Shown: piece after piece, positions 1 through 11,600 of the stretch
Numbering within the stretch: the first letter of the stretch is position 1
Layout of the letters: every line of letters starts with the position of its first letter
Assembly (NCBI GenBank): GCA_002633025.1
Contig: NMRB01001667.1
Span: forward strand, 41,590-105,589
Direction of reading: 5' to 3'
Source: Notospermus geniculatus
Taxonomy: Eukaryota > Nemertea > Pilidiophora > Heteronemertea > Lineidae
DNA: 64,000 nt
The notes under the pieces: model-generated
The model's input: the letters and a program-made list of their open reading frames with translations, nothing else
What the model was told of the DNA's origin: nothing
The model's database searches: none
Position numbers and translations under genes: made by a program

Positions 1-682
1 ATTAAGGGTACTTCCCAATCGTCTTCGACTCGGAAGCTTTCGGCAACCTTCGGGCAGCCATTATAAGCACCTCGTCCGTATATAGCGGATTAAGTTCGAC
101 CACCATATGGTCGGTGATCAGGTCAGAAGTGATGCGGTTGTAGCATTGCGCAGACTAGAAATAGTTCCCTTATAATTTTTTATTTAACTGATGTTGTGTT
201 TGCACAAAATGAGTTATTTCGCAATAAATATTTATATAAAAAACGTTTGAGTGGTTAAACTGGGCATTTTGCAACGATTTTTATTGAAAAATTCATATGC
301 ATTAGGTGACCGTTTCTCCCTCCCCACCTCGATCACGAAACAACAATGGCCGCCATAGCTTCACCACTTGAGAAGTTCAACGTGCTGTTATAGCGTGACT
401 AACCCTTTATCAGGTAAGGTAACATGCTTCAACTCATTTTTCTATATGTAGCAACATTCACAATGCCTAATTGGTGACTTAGATCATTCAAATAGATAGT
501 TTGAACAGTCTTGTCGAACCGATCTTCATCAAAGTAGTTCACGGAGCAATATGGCGCTGTCCGATATACGTCAGAGTTACGATGTTGGCACGAATCGTTC
601 TCTGACGTTCAGATTGGGGTACTTCCAATACAGTTTGGACGATCCAAACTAAACTGTATCATTAGTGGAGAAACAGTCCATC
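1..682. other. No feature recognised
   Basis: AT-rich non-coding sequence. I looked on the minus strand for the last neogenin exon (P3 motif, stop codon, poly-A signal) and did not find it. Confidence 0.5.
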
Positions 683-1003
683 TCAAGCTGCTCATGTTCC
701 TCACTTGGATGGGGTCTTTTACTTGCCCTTGGAAAGGTACAAGACACAAGGCACCACGGCTCATGCCATTTTTTTACATCAGGGCCGAAGCCAAAGCATT
801 ATTGGCCCTGGTAAGTATGGAAGGGGCCATCTCCAGCTACTCATGTTCCTCACTTGGATGGGTCTTTTACTTGCCCTCACAAAGGTACAAGGTACAAGGC
901 ACCATGGCTTACTGTCCCATGTGACGGACGTAAAGAGCCAGGGATGATTAATCCCATGTAGCCCAGGATTTAAACCAGGGACCTGCCTGGGGATTCCAGT
1001 TTC
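683..1003 (-). mobile_element. SINE-1 (tRNA-derived), one partial and one longer unit
   Basis: SINE-1 in reverse orientation: two repeats of the body (CTCATGTTCCTCACTTGGAT, TTTTACTTGCCC, GCACCACGGCT) and a decayed tRNA-like head at the right (GGGACCTGCC). The first unit is truncated by the start of the second. Confidence 0.85.
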
Positions 1004-1584
1004 CTCCTACATAAAATTAACGGTTACTATTATGAATTTTTGAATTTTGACATCATTTCATGACAGTGCCTCTATCTGAAATTGTTGCACACATGCCGAT
1101 AAGACTGTATAGAACTTGTGCAGATGACGTCATCACGAAAAAATCCGCCATCTTGACAGTCAATTTGACGTCAAATGACGTCGGCGACCCACGTGGTGTA
1201 TTTTGTCATCAGCGCAAGTTGAGTGTTGCGTCTTCAACCATGACGCGATCTACACGTGGCGCATTTGTCATCGACGTCAGCATGGTGGACTGCAGGTCAA
1301 AAGTGACGTCATAATGAGCCACTGCCCACAAGCTCTTTAAGAAGGGTGAAGTTATAGATAGATACTAGTAGTGTGTGGACAGTTATAGCGCAAAGTAAAT
1401 AGACAACAAGAAAATATAATTTTATCCCAAATGCCTCAAGTTATTCAGTCTGAAGATTTTTTTGTGTCCATTTACTTTGTTCCATGACTGTACATGATAG
1501 GTTTTAGTACCATGCTCATGCATATGCACAGTCATTCAGGCCTTTTGTTTTTTCTCAGCAGTTTTTGAGATACATATAAGACAA
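1004..1584. promoter_or_regulatory. Intergenic or intronic stretch with clustered GACGTC sites
   Basis: Contains three exact TGACGTCA palindromes (1125-1132, 1166-1173, 1304-1311) and two near matches within about 190 bases, the consensus of CREB/ATF sites. No gene was seen here. A regulatory role is inference. Confidence 0.3.
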
Positions 1585-2290
1585 AAAATTTGTTATTTTC
1601 CACAAATTTAACTAAATTACTGAAAATTTGCTATTCTCCACAAATAACAAGCGGTACTAAACATTTGCTGTTCTCCACGAATTATACTAAAATTTTGCTA
1701 TTCTCCACAAATTACTGGACATTTACTATTTTTTTCCAAATCTGACAAAAAATTTACTATTCTCACAAAGTACTGAAAACTTACTTTTCTCCACAAATTT
1801 AACTAAAAGTTTGCTATGCTCCACAAATTTAACTAAAATTGTGCTATTCTCCATAAATTCAATTAAAATTTTGCTTTTGCCACAAATTACTGCAAATTTG
1901 CTGTTCTCCACAAATTTAACGGAATTTTTTGCTATTCTTCACAAATTTAACTAAAAGTTTGCTGTTCTCCCAAAAAATACTGAAAATTTGCTACATATAT
2001 TCTCCACAAATAATTACCAAAAATTTGCTATTCCCCATAAGGTTACCTAAAATTTTGCTATTTTCCACAAATTACTCAATATTTGGTATTTTTTACAAAT
2101 GTTACTAAAGATTTACCACTCTTATCAAATTATCCAAAATTTCAGTCTCCACAAATTCAACAAAAATTTGGATATTCTCTACAAATTGCTGAAAATTTCC
2201 TATTCTCCACAAATTACTAAAACAAACTTTACTATATTTCACAAATAATGTATTAAAAATTTGCTATTCTCCACAAATTATTAGATAGTT
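1585..2290. repeat. Degenerate minisatellite, unit about 25-30 bases
   Basis: Over 20 imperfect units of TTTGCTATTCTCCACAAATT plus an ACTAAAA spacer. It lies just beyond the P2 exon of neogenin. Confidence 0.85.
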
Positions 2291-2406
2291 ATTTCTATTT
2301 CCCCAAAATTGAGCTGTTCAAACAAAAGGCCGCGGTCAAGAGCAAAATGTCATCTTCAATCAAAAACCAAATTCGGTCAGTTAAGTGACTCAAATTGTTT
2401 CCATAC

Positions 2407-2616
2407 CTATATGTTTGGGTGTGGGAGTGCCTGGCACGCTACCATTCGGTGGCGGTGCAGGCATCGCAAAAGATTTTAAAGGGTGCCCGGGCCTGTGCAG
2501 CAGACTTTTCGACCCCTCAGTAGGAGTCGATGAGTTGGATCCAGAATTCGTCAGTTGGTCGTAGGGGATCGGTGCTTGCTGATTGTATGGGCACGGCGAT
2601 TCGGGAGACACAGGGC
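2407..2616 (-). CDS. NEO1: Neogenin exon: cytoplasmic P2 (proline-rich) region
   Basis: 210 bases, phase 1 in (AAAATAG|GC), phase 1 out (ATAG|GTATGG). It encodes [20 protein letters not shown], then [20 protein letters not shown] and [32 protein letters not shown] is the P2 signature. PxxP runs here are candidate SH3 ligands. One or more exons with the P3 helix (DELTKEM..LEGLMKDLN-like) should follow but are not found in bases 1-2406. Confidence 0.93.
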
Positions 2617-5600
2617 CTATTTTGGGAAAATTCAAAAAAAGAAACTTTTCTGTCATTAATGTAATCAGTTGGAAGAGACTCGTTCCTAAAATCTTGAAAA
2701 AATTTTAATTAGTTCGTAAATTTTTGATAACGGTGGTTGTACATAAGTTGCACGGCAACAAAGTAAATATGCGGTTGCTAGGGTGAAAAAAATATGATAG
2801 GCTGCTAACAATATGGTTGCTGAAGCAACTATACTAAGGTGAATCAACTTGGCTCGGTTCTGTGAACAGTGCAGGGGTAAACTCCTGACATGGCCCTGTT
2901 TTTTAAAGAAATATATATTTTTTTTTACTTAGCAGCCTGAGTGAGTGGAACTTTAAACAAAGACAGGACAAGGACAGACAAAATTAACACATTTTTTCTG
3001 AAAATGAGTCAAATTGTCACAGTTTGCCCATGTCTTGACCAATTCTACCCCGTACAACAAGGAATTCAAAATCGGGGCCTAACTGTGACAGTTTCAAGAC
3101 CCTCTTGAAAAAAGACCAAAAGTGGAATCAAAATGTGTGCAAAAAATTCTCATTGGGACTTGCAAGGGGAAAATTGGGTCTTAAATCTTATTGCATGTAA
3201 TTTGACTGGGTGTTTTTGAAATACTGAATGATGATATTACATTGTACTTCTCTTATCTCTATAAAACACTTACACTAATAAACTCATGTAAAACATTGCT
3301 GAAAATGAAGTCCTAAATGTTCAATCAACAGCAACACAATCTACGACAACAGAATCATACGACCTTGACCTGTACGACCTTGACAGGTCAAGGTCACACT
3401 CAATTCCAAGTCCTTGAAACAGACCTTGAAAATTCCACCTATGTGACCTCATTTCAATGAAACAGCAACAATGAAATGAGGTCAAGGTCAAAGTGCAATG
3501 GCATTGGCTATCAGCAAAAGGTCAAAGTTAGTATGCTAATTAAGGTAAGATAATGAAATGTGCTATCCCAGAAAGACAAGTGGGTCCTAGTTTTTCAAAA
3601 TCAACACCTTTAAGAAATCAACTTAGGGTACAATGTGAATAGTGTGTGCACTGTGCATTCAAACAGGAATGTACAAGTGACCCTAAAAAGACTTCTTAAA
3701 GGGGTCTTTTACCAAATAATTTCACACAGATGTCACCAAATACATGTTCGAAGGCGATTGAAAACATTTCACAGAAGCCACAACAAAGTTGTTCACCATT
3801 CGCGTCTATTGCATTCCAAAAACGAACACCACCACCCTGCGCCAACACAGACAACTCTGTATTTTTACGTCAAAGCCATAGCATTATTGGCCCTGGTACA
3901 TACGGAAGAGGCCATCTCAAGTTACTCATGTTCCTCACTTCACTGGGGTCTTTTACTTGCCCTAGCAAAGACACAAGATACAAGGCCCCACAGCTTACTC
4001 TGTTCCAAGCAACACATTTTTCCATCTGGGCCGAGGCCAAAGCATTATTGGCCCTGGTAAGTACGGAAGAGGCCATCTCAAAGCAACTCATGGACGAGGT
4101 CTTTTACTTGCCCTTGCAAAGGCACAAGGTACAAGGCCCCACAGCTTACTCTGTCCCAAGCAACAGATTTTCCAACAGGGCCGAAGCCAAAGCATTATTG
4201 GCCATGGTAAGTATGGAAGAGGCCAACTCAAGCTACTCATGTTCCTACTTGAAACTGGATGAGGTTTTTTACTCATATCGGGGTACACGACATTTCTATG
4301 AAACCGGTACCTGACGTTTGCTGAGGCGGACATGATAAAATTGAGAATCAACTTCCGAACTCTCACGTGGAGGAAAGAAACTTGGTGAGATGTCTGAGGC
4401 GGCAACAGGATGGCGGCACGTGTGTGACAGACAGAATAAAATACTAAAAGAACAGTAGAAACAGATAACACATTTCAATATATAAATTCTGCTTCGATCA
4501 TCAGTGCTGTTCTCCATCTTCCACAGAAAGTATCCCAGCATCTCAATTGTATTGTATAGAATTTTTCCATCAGGCCGAAGCCGAACCATTATTGACTCTG
4601 GTAAGTACGGAACAGGCCATCTCAAGCTACTCATGTTCCTCACTTGGATGGGGTCTTTTACTCGCAAAGGCACAGGTACAAGGCACCACAGCTTACTGTC
4701 CCATGCGACAGACTGAAGAGCCAGGGATGATGAATCCCATGTGGTCCAGTTGCTCGTGTGTTGGATTTGATTTTTCCATCAGGGCCGAAGCTAAAGCATT
4801 ATCAGGGACGGATCCAGGATTTCGGGAAAGAGGGGGCACAATGTGCTAGAAACATTGAAATCTGCGGTGAATTTCAATTATTTGCTCCAAATTTCAGAAT
4901 TTCACGGTCGATTTTAAAGATTTTTCGGCCGAAAGGAGGGGCGTGCGGCGGGTGCACCCACCCTTGGATCCGCGCCTGATTATTGGCCCACGTAAGTATG
5001 GAAGCCAGCAACTTGTGTTCCTCACTTGCATGGGGCCTTTTACAGTACAGGTCACAATTGACATCCCTACGGCTTCGCGTAAGTTACTCGTAAGTTACGC
5101 ATAACTTACGCGTAACTCACGGCTTTGGTTTCGCGAAACTCACCGCGCAACTTGCCAAAATCGCGTAACTCGCATCGTAAATCACTGCATAGCTAGCGAA
5201 TTTCACGTAACTCACCGCATACCTCACCTCGTAAGTTACGCGTAACATAGCTCGTGAGTTGTTACGTAAGTTACGAGTGACTTACACGTAACTTACGCGA
5301 ATTTAGGGATGTCAGTTGTGACCTGTACTGTACTTGCCCTTGGAAAAAGGTGCAATGAAGGTACAAGGTACAACGCACCACGGCTTACTGCCCCATGTGA
5401 CGGATGTAAAGAGCCAGGGATGATTAATCCTGTATGGCCGGGCTGAAATTGAACCCAAGACCTGCTGCTTGCTAAGCAGACATGATAACAACTCAGATGA
5501 ATCATCTTCAGGTCAGACAGAGAAAAACACTGATGATCTCAGCAGAAAATCTAAGGCATTAAAAAAACAACAATGCACCTGATCTCAAGCTATCTCGACT

Positions 5601-8600
5601 TATATGTCGTTGTAGACTTCGGCGGTCGAACGTGCAGCTTTCATCTTTTGAGGGAGGGAAACAAAAATTGGTAAAATAACTTAGCAAAATAAAGACAAGC
5701 TGGATATTAGGGGGGACATTTTACTAGATGGTGTTATTCAGTTTTGGTGTTCTTTAGTTTTGTGTTTTCGATTGAAAAATGATTTGTGTTTGTATTTTTG
5801 TATTTGTATTAGATTTTTCCATCAGGGAAAGCATTATTGGCCTTGGTAAGTACGGTTGAGGCCATCTCAAGCGACTCCTGTTCCACACTTGGACAGGTTA
5901 GGCTGGCTGTCCATTCACGCGATTTTCGAGTGGCAGACGCTTGAAAGCATTGTTTGTTTCTGCCACGTTCGTCGTGGACAAAGAATGCGGCATCGCACCG
6001 CTCGAAATTCGAGTGGATGGATTCTTAGCCTTAGTTTTACTTGCCCCTGAAATGGCACAATTAAGGTACAAGGTACCACGGCGTTAGGCTGGCTTTCCAT
6101 TCACGCGATTTTCGAGCGTCGCTCGAAAGCATTGTTTGTTTCCGCCGCATTGGTCACGGACAAAGGATACAGCATTGCACCGCTCGAAAATGGCGTGAAT
6201 GGATTCTTAGCCTCAAACTCTCCATACGTCGGACTGAAGAGCCAGGGATGATTAATCCCATATGACCAGGGATTCTAACCTGGGATACTGCCACTCCGTA
6301 CGCGGCTCTGGACTCAGTAATCACAGCCCATCTGTGTACCCAGACAGCCTCACATAAAGAAATTGACACAGATTAAAACTCTATTCAACACTGTTAACTG
6401 AAAACACCATCTAAATCAGTTGATTAGTAGAAAAGAACTGCAACTGCGGGCAAACCCAATTAATATATTTGAAATGAACATTCTGGTTAAAACTGCATTA
6501 TGCTTTGTAATCTAGTGGAACTTCCCTTTGCGGATACCTCTACCAGGGGGATACCTCTGGACAGCTGATCATCAATACATCATAATAGGGCCGTTTCGAC
6601 AGCAGAGCAAAAGGCCACATTCCGATCTGATCGACCATATTCAAACCCTGATTTGGTCTTTAGGTTGTGCGCGCATTTACACGACTCATTAGACAGATTT
6701 TGCAAAGTCCCAAAGTCCCCGAAACGCCAACGCGAACGTCTGTCCTTTTGTTCGGAGTTGTTTTCATGGCATCGAACAATGGGATTGGTGTACGAGTGGC
6801 CGTTTTGGGGGCTTGCGAAAACTCCCTATTGGGCGTATTCGAATCCCATTCTTAACAACACTCGTAGTGACCCAGTTTATGTAGTTTTCACGTTGACTCA
6901 ACTCGAGAACAGCAGTTTCGAACGCTGGGCCAACGCGCCCCGTTTTGGCCCAGGAACGTGTTCTTCTCACTCCCCACACAGCAGAGGGTTCAGAAGAACA
7001 CGTACTTCGCCCGACGCCCGACATGGGTTGCGTTCTCAGCATTCGAAACTGCCATTCTCGAGTTGAGTCAACAACTACATGAACTGGGTCAGCACGAGTG
7101 TTGTCAAGAACGGGGATTCGAATAAAGAAACATTCCGGCTTCAAACTGAGGGCAGAACTCTCCATACTTGCAGAACCGATGGAGGTAGAAAATGTACATT
7201 AATGCACATGCGCCCAGGTAAAATTAATCCACATTCAGGTCTCGTTTGCGTTCAGCCGGCCAATTTCGATCCGGCCTTACGTGGACCGATCCGGATTCAT
7301 AAGAAGTGGATCACCTCTTTCCGCCGACAGGCACCAAAAGCATTATCAGACTTTCTGTGCAGTCGGCCCTGGAATCTTTGAGTCCTTCAGTCCTAAGGGT
7401 ATCCACAGTAGGGAGGCTCCACTAAACGAACTTAACACAACTAATAAGTTATTTTTAAGACAATGAGTTGATGTCATGAAAATATGAAGATGTAACCAGC
7501 AGGCGGAGCAAACATTGCGACAGATGTCCAAGCAGTTGGATCAGAGGATAACCGCGCCATAGCACAACTGATAAGAAACAAAGAACCCAAACAATGGGGA
7601 TCCTAGCTAAGATTGAGGGCAGCACACTGACACCAGGTCCTATACAAATGGACGTCGTTTGTGTGGGAAATTGATCAGGACCGGGCTCAAACTGTGTGCG
7701 AACGGAGTGGATGTAGTGACAACTTTTTACAGTCTTTTTACGAACTTCTTGGATTGGCACAGACGGGAAGAATGCTGGACCAGAACTTCGATACATTATT
7801 TGACGTTACACGTTATAGCCCGTTTTACGATTTTTTAAGGATGGGACAGTTGTGTACCGTGCTCCCTTCGGTTTACCCGCTCTCCAAAACTGCTTCACTT
7901 TGTAAAATTTGCCGCGTTTGGTCAACAGATGGCGCTGAGAGAGTCAACCAATGAGAACACCGAGCAACCCTTAACCAAGTTGGCCTGAGACACTTTTTCA
8001 TTGGCTGAGCGGATCATGTGATCTTGTAGCCATGGTAGCACAAGAACATCCGTTGGCACCGGGCCAAAGAGTTCGGAAAGCAGCGTGCTGATAGGCTATA
8101 AAACTCGTGCCAGGCTCTGACGCCATCTGTTGACCAAACGCGGCAAATTCTACAAAGTGAAGCAGTTGTGGAGAGCGGGTAAACCGAAGGGGGCGTGGTA
8201 CACAACTGCATAAGGAGTTTATATACAATCGTGTCTCTCGTTTTTTCACTAAACACAATCATAACTCAAGCAAATTGTTTCTCTTGGTTGGGCTACGCAT
8301 CGACATGGTAGGCTAGGCATGGAGGCCCACTGTGCAATGCATTATGCACATGAGGCATTGTGCACACGAATCATTATTATGCACACCAGGCCAAAATATC
8401 AAACTGGATTTTTGGAAGTGTTACATGTATGTTGTGTCGAATGTTTGGGTAAAATTAAGATACCAGTAGCACACAAAATACAATGTGTTTTATGGAAATC
8501 GTGCAAAAATTGGCAAAGCCAGGGGCCTGAAAGCGCGACATTTTAGCAAATAGGAAAATTGGTTAGGCCTATAGACTGGTGACTTTCTTGACGTTTATTA

Positions 8601-11600
8601 AAGGAATGTGTTCACTTGACACTTGTAGTAAAATGAACGCTGCGTCACCAAAGCATATTGCAGATTCTGAAAACTCCTTTGACGAAAGGGTACATTGGGG
8701 CTGGAATAATAACTATGAAGAGGCCTACCATCGCCACAAAACAGGGATGGGTGACAGAATTTTCTGGGTGAAAAGAGACCGTAAACTACGCTGAAAGGGT
8801 AAATGTCGTCTTGGGTATATACAAAGTTTACCCAGGATCTCAATCTTCACTAAAACAATACCCTGGGTGTAGTTTCGGTAGCCGAACATCACCCAGCATC
8901 AGCTATCAGTGCCTAGGAACGAGTCCTATTTAGAAATCCCGTGAAATCTCGCGGTCTCGCGCCGCGGTACTTGTTGAGTGTAGCTGTCCTTGACATTTTT
9001 CAGGCTGTCACGTGACCACGGGCGCGACAACCTTGAATCCAGGTGTCATCACGATGCTGGGTGATGTTCGGCTACCGAAACTACACCCAGGGTATTGTTT
9101 TAGTGAAGATTGAGATCCTGGGTAATCTTTGTATATTTGTATATACCCAGGACGACATTTACCCTTTCAGCATAAACTACTGTAGGGGCCAATTTCTCCA
9201 TGCTTTACGTAAGTCCATACGAACAGAGTGCAGACATGTCGGGCGTATTCGAATCCCCATTCTTGACAACACTCGTGCTGACCCAGTTCATGTAGCTGTT
9301 GACTTAAACCAGTATCCAGTTCCACTGTGCAGCACGTTAGGAACTGGTGTCGGGGTCTCGAAACCGGAAGTGTGGTCGGAATTCCTACCAGGCAGGATGC
9401 GCGCGCATCAGTTAGCAGACCTGTACATCATGCCTACATCGTGTACATCTGTGTGCAGCGCTCTAACGGCAAGCTACAGGAGTCGAAATGAGATAGCAGG
9501 GTGGTTTCTTCAACGGACTATCCCCAGGATGTTTAGCTAATGACACAAAACATCGCTGGGATAGGTCACTGAGTGTTTATCTCGCTGACATTCGTTGCAC
9601 TACCTCGCTGAATGTTCGAAGTGAGAAATGTTGGACGCCAGACGCCATCTTGGAAACTTGGCTTTTTTGGGGGATACCTGCCGCCGATACATCATCAGAG
9701 AAGATTCGTATTCTGATTGGACGTATTCCGACGAATCACAGCCAGAATCAAGAGGGCGACAGTAGTCTCTTAAATCGTCAGATGTAGAGACTACTCTGTG
9801 GTCTACTGTTGACTCAGCTCGAGAACGGCAGTTTCAAACGCCGAGAATGCAGCCCGTGTCGGGCCAAGAACGTGTTCTTCTCAACCCTCCGCTGAGTGGG
9901 GAGTGAGGCGAACACGTTCTCGGCCCAAAACGGGTTGCGTTCTCGGCGTTCAAAACTGCCGTTCTCGAGTTGAGTCAGCAGCTACATGAACTGGGTCACC
10001 ACGAGTATTGTCAAGAATGGGGATTCGAACATACCCATCAAAACGCTGGGGGCCACAGGTACATGACAATTCTAACCTTCACCCCCTTTAATAACTAAAG
10101 TAAGCCATGCCCAAACTTCAAATTTCTATCACAATGGAACAAACCATTGAAAACCTAAGGGGTGTTTACCTGAGCTTGGCTGTGAGATGTCTCCAGCGTG
10201 AACACGAGGGGGTGGATTGTTATACTGGGCGCTGTACTGGGTACGAGGATACATCGGTCGTACCGGCATCGTCGTCGACGATAGCATCGACCCGCCAGAG
10301 TCGATTATGTGACCGTTAGGAATCGCTGTAGCTGTAGCGATTGCTAAAAGAAAGAAGAATTGAAGTTTTGAGAAAACACATTTTTTTGGAAATCACTTTT
10401 CATTTTCCTATGTTCAGTTTTGCAGGAATTTCTAATTTGATATTTTTGGGGTTGGAGCTGTTAGTTTTTCTAGCCAAAGCTAAAGGAAACTGCAATTGGT
10501 GAAAGTTGTGACTGTTTGCGAAGGGTTTTCAACTGAAATTTGTCGAAAGAATTGGCTTTATCTCCTGATTGCTGACCCGTTTTTCATGAACACTATTCCA
10601 AAGCCCCCCCCCCCCCCATTCATGACCAGTTCCTTAAAAATTTGGGGGAAATTTTAGTTTTTTGTAACTTCTCAACTACATGTATGTTAGTGTATGAAGT
10701 AAACTCTGGGACATGACATTACTCAACACCGGTACGGCAAAACTGTGCAACTTCCATTTCAAAACAAAAGAGTGTGTCTGAACGGAAAAGTGACAGGCTG
10801 TTAGAAGCATAACAGGGAGGTTTAGAAATCAAACGATAAACATAAACTTTACGACAACGTTATATTTCATACTACTATTAGTCAGATTTTATATTGCATT
10901 TTCGGTACATAAATAATGTCGTTGTAACGTTTACGATTAATCGTTTGGTTTCTAAACCTCCCTATTATACAGGTACGTGTTTCTAAGTTAATTCTTGCAA
11001 AACTGAACACTGAGGTGTTAATATCTTGATATCATGAAGCTAACCATGCAATTTTTAGTTAACGTAACCTATGCCATTGTCCTAAATACAGAACAAGTAG
11101 TAAAATCGTCTCCGAATTCTGAAATTCGGAAACGACTTTACTTACTTGTCATTTTGTGTGTCGTTTTTTGTGCGTTCATTTTTCCGTCAGGGCCGACGCT
11201 ATAGCATTATTGGCCCTGGTAAGTAAGGAGGAGGCCATCACAAGCTACTCATGTTCCTCACTTGGATGGGGTATTTTACTTGCCCTTGCAAAGACACAAG
11301 GTACAAGGCACCACGGCTTACTGTCCCATGTGACGGACGTGAAGAGCCGGGAATGAAATCCCATATGGCCCGGGCTGGATTCGAACCCGGGACCTGCCGC
11401 TTGCTAAGCGGACGTGATAACCACTGGGCTATCAGGCTCCTGTTCTAAATACAGGGTGACCCAAAAAACGCACAAGCCTGCTTCCACTGCCCAGAGCCCA
11501 AAACTGATGATAGCAATGGATGGAGAATCTTTAGGCGAAAGAAGACACCGCGATATCCCCATTTGGCCCAGTGGTTTCAGCTCCAGACCCTATTCTGTGA

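Larger units (their letters stand above)
4763..5490 (-). mobile_element. SINE-1 copy interrupted by two DNA-transposon MITEs
   Basis: One SINE-1 in three pieces: 4763-4802, 4979-5042 and 5331-5490. The gaps are filled by a hAT-like MITE (4803-4978) and a TA-target MITE (5043-5330). The SINE sequence resumes at the expected base after each. Confidence 0.9.
5811..6315 (-). mobile_element. SINE-1 copy interrupted twice by one MITE family
   Basis: SINE-1 pieces at 5811-5896, 6034-6083 and 6214-6315 run in the normal order of the element. The two interruptions (5897-6033 and 6084-6213) are copies of the same inverted-repeat element. Confidence 0.85.

Noticed and set aside
3730-4314. 194-codon plus-strand open frame
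   Set aside because: It runs through three tandem SINE-1 units, and its length comes from the repeat, not from coding selection.
11380-11442. Functional tRNA gene
   Set aside because: The tRNA-like part is the head of a multi-copy SINE with mismatches in the acceptor stem region.
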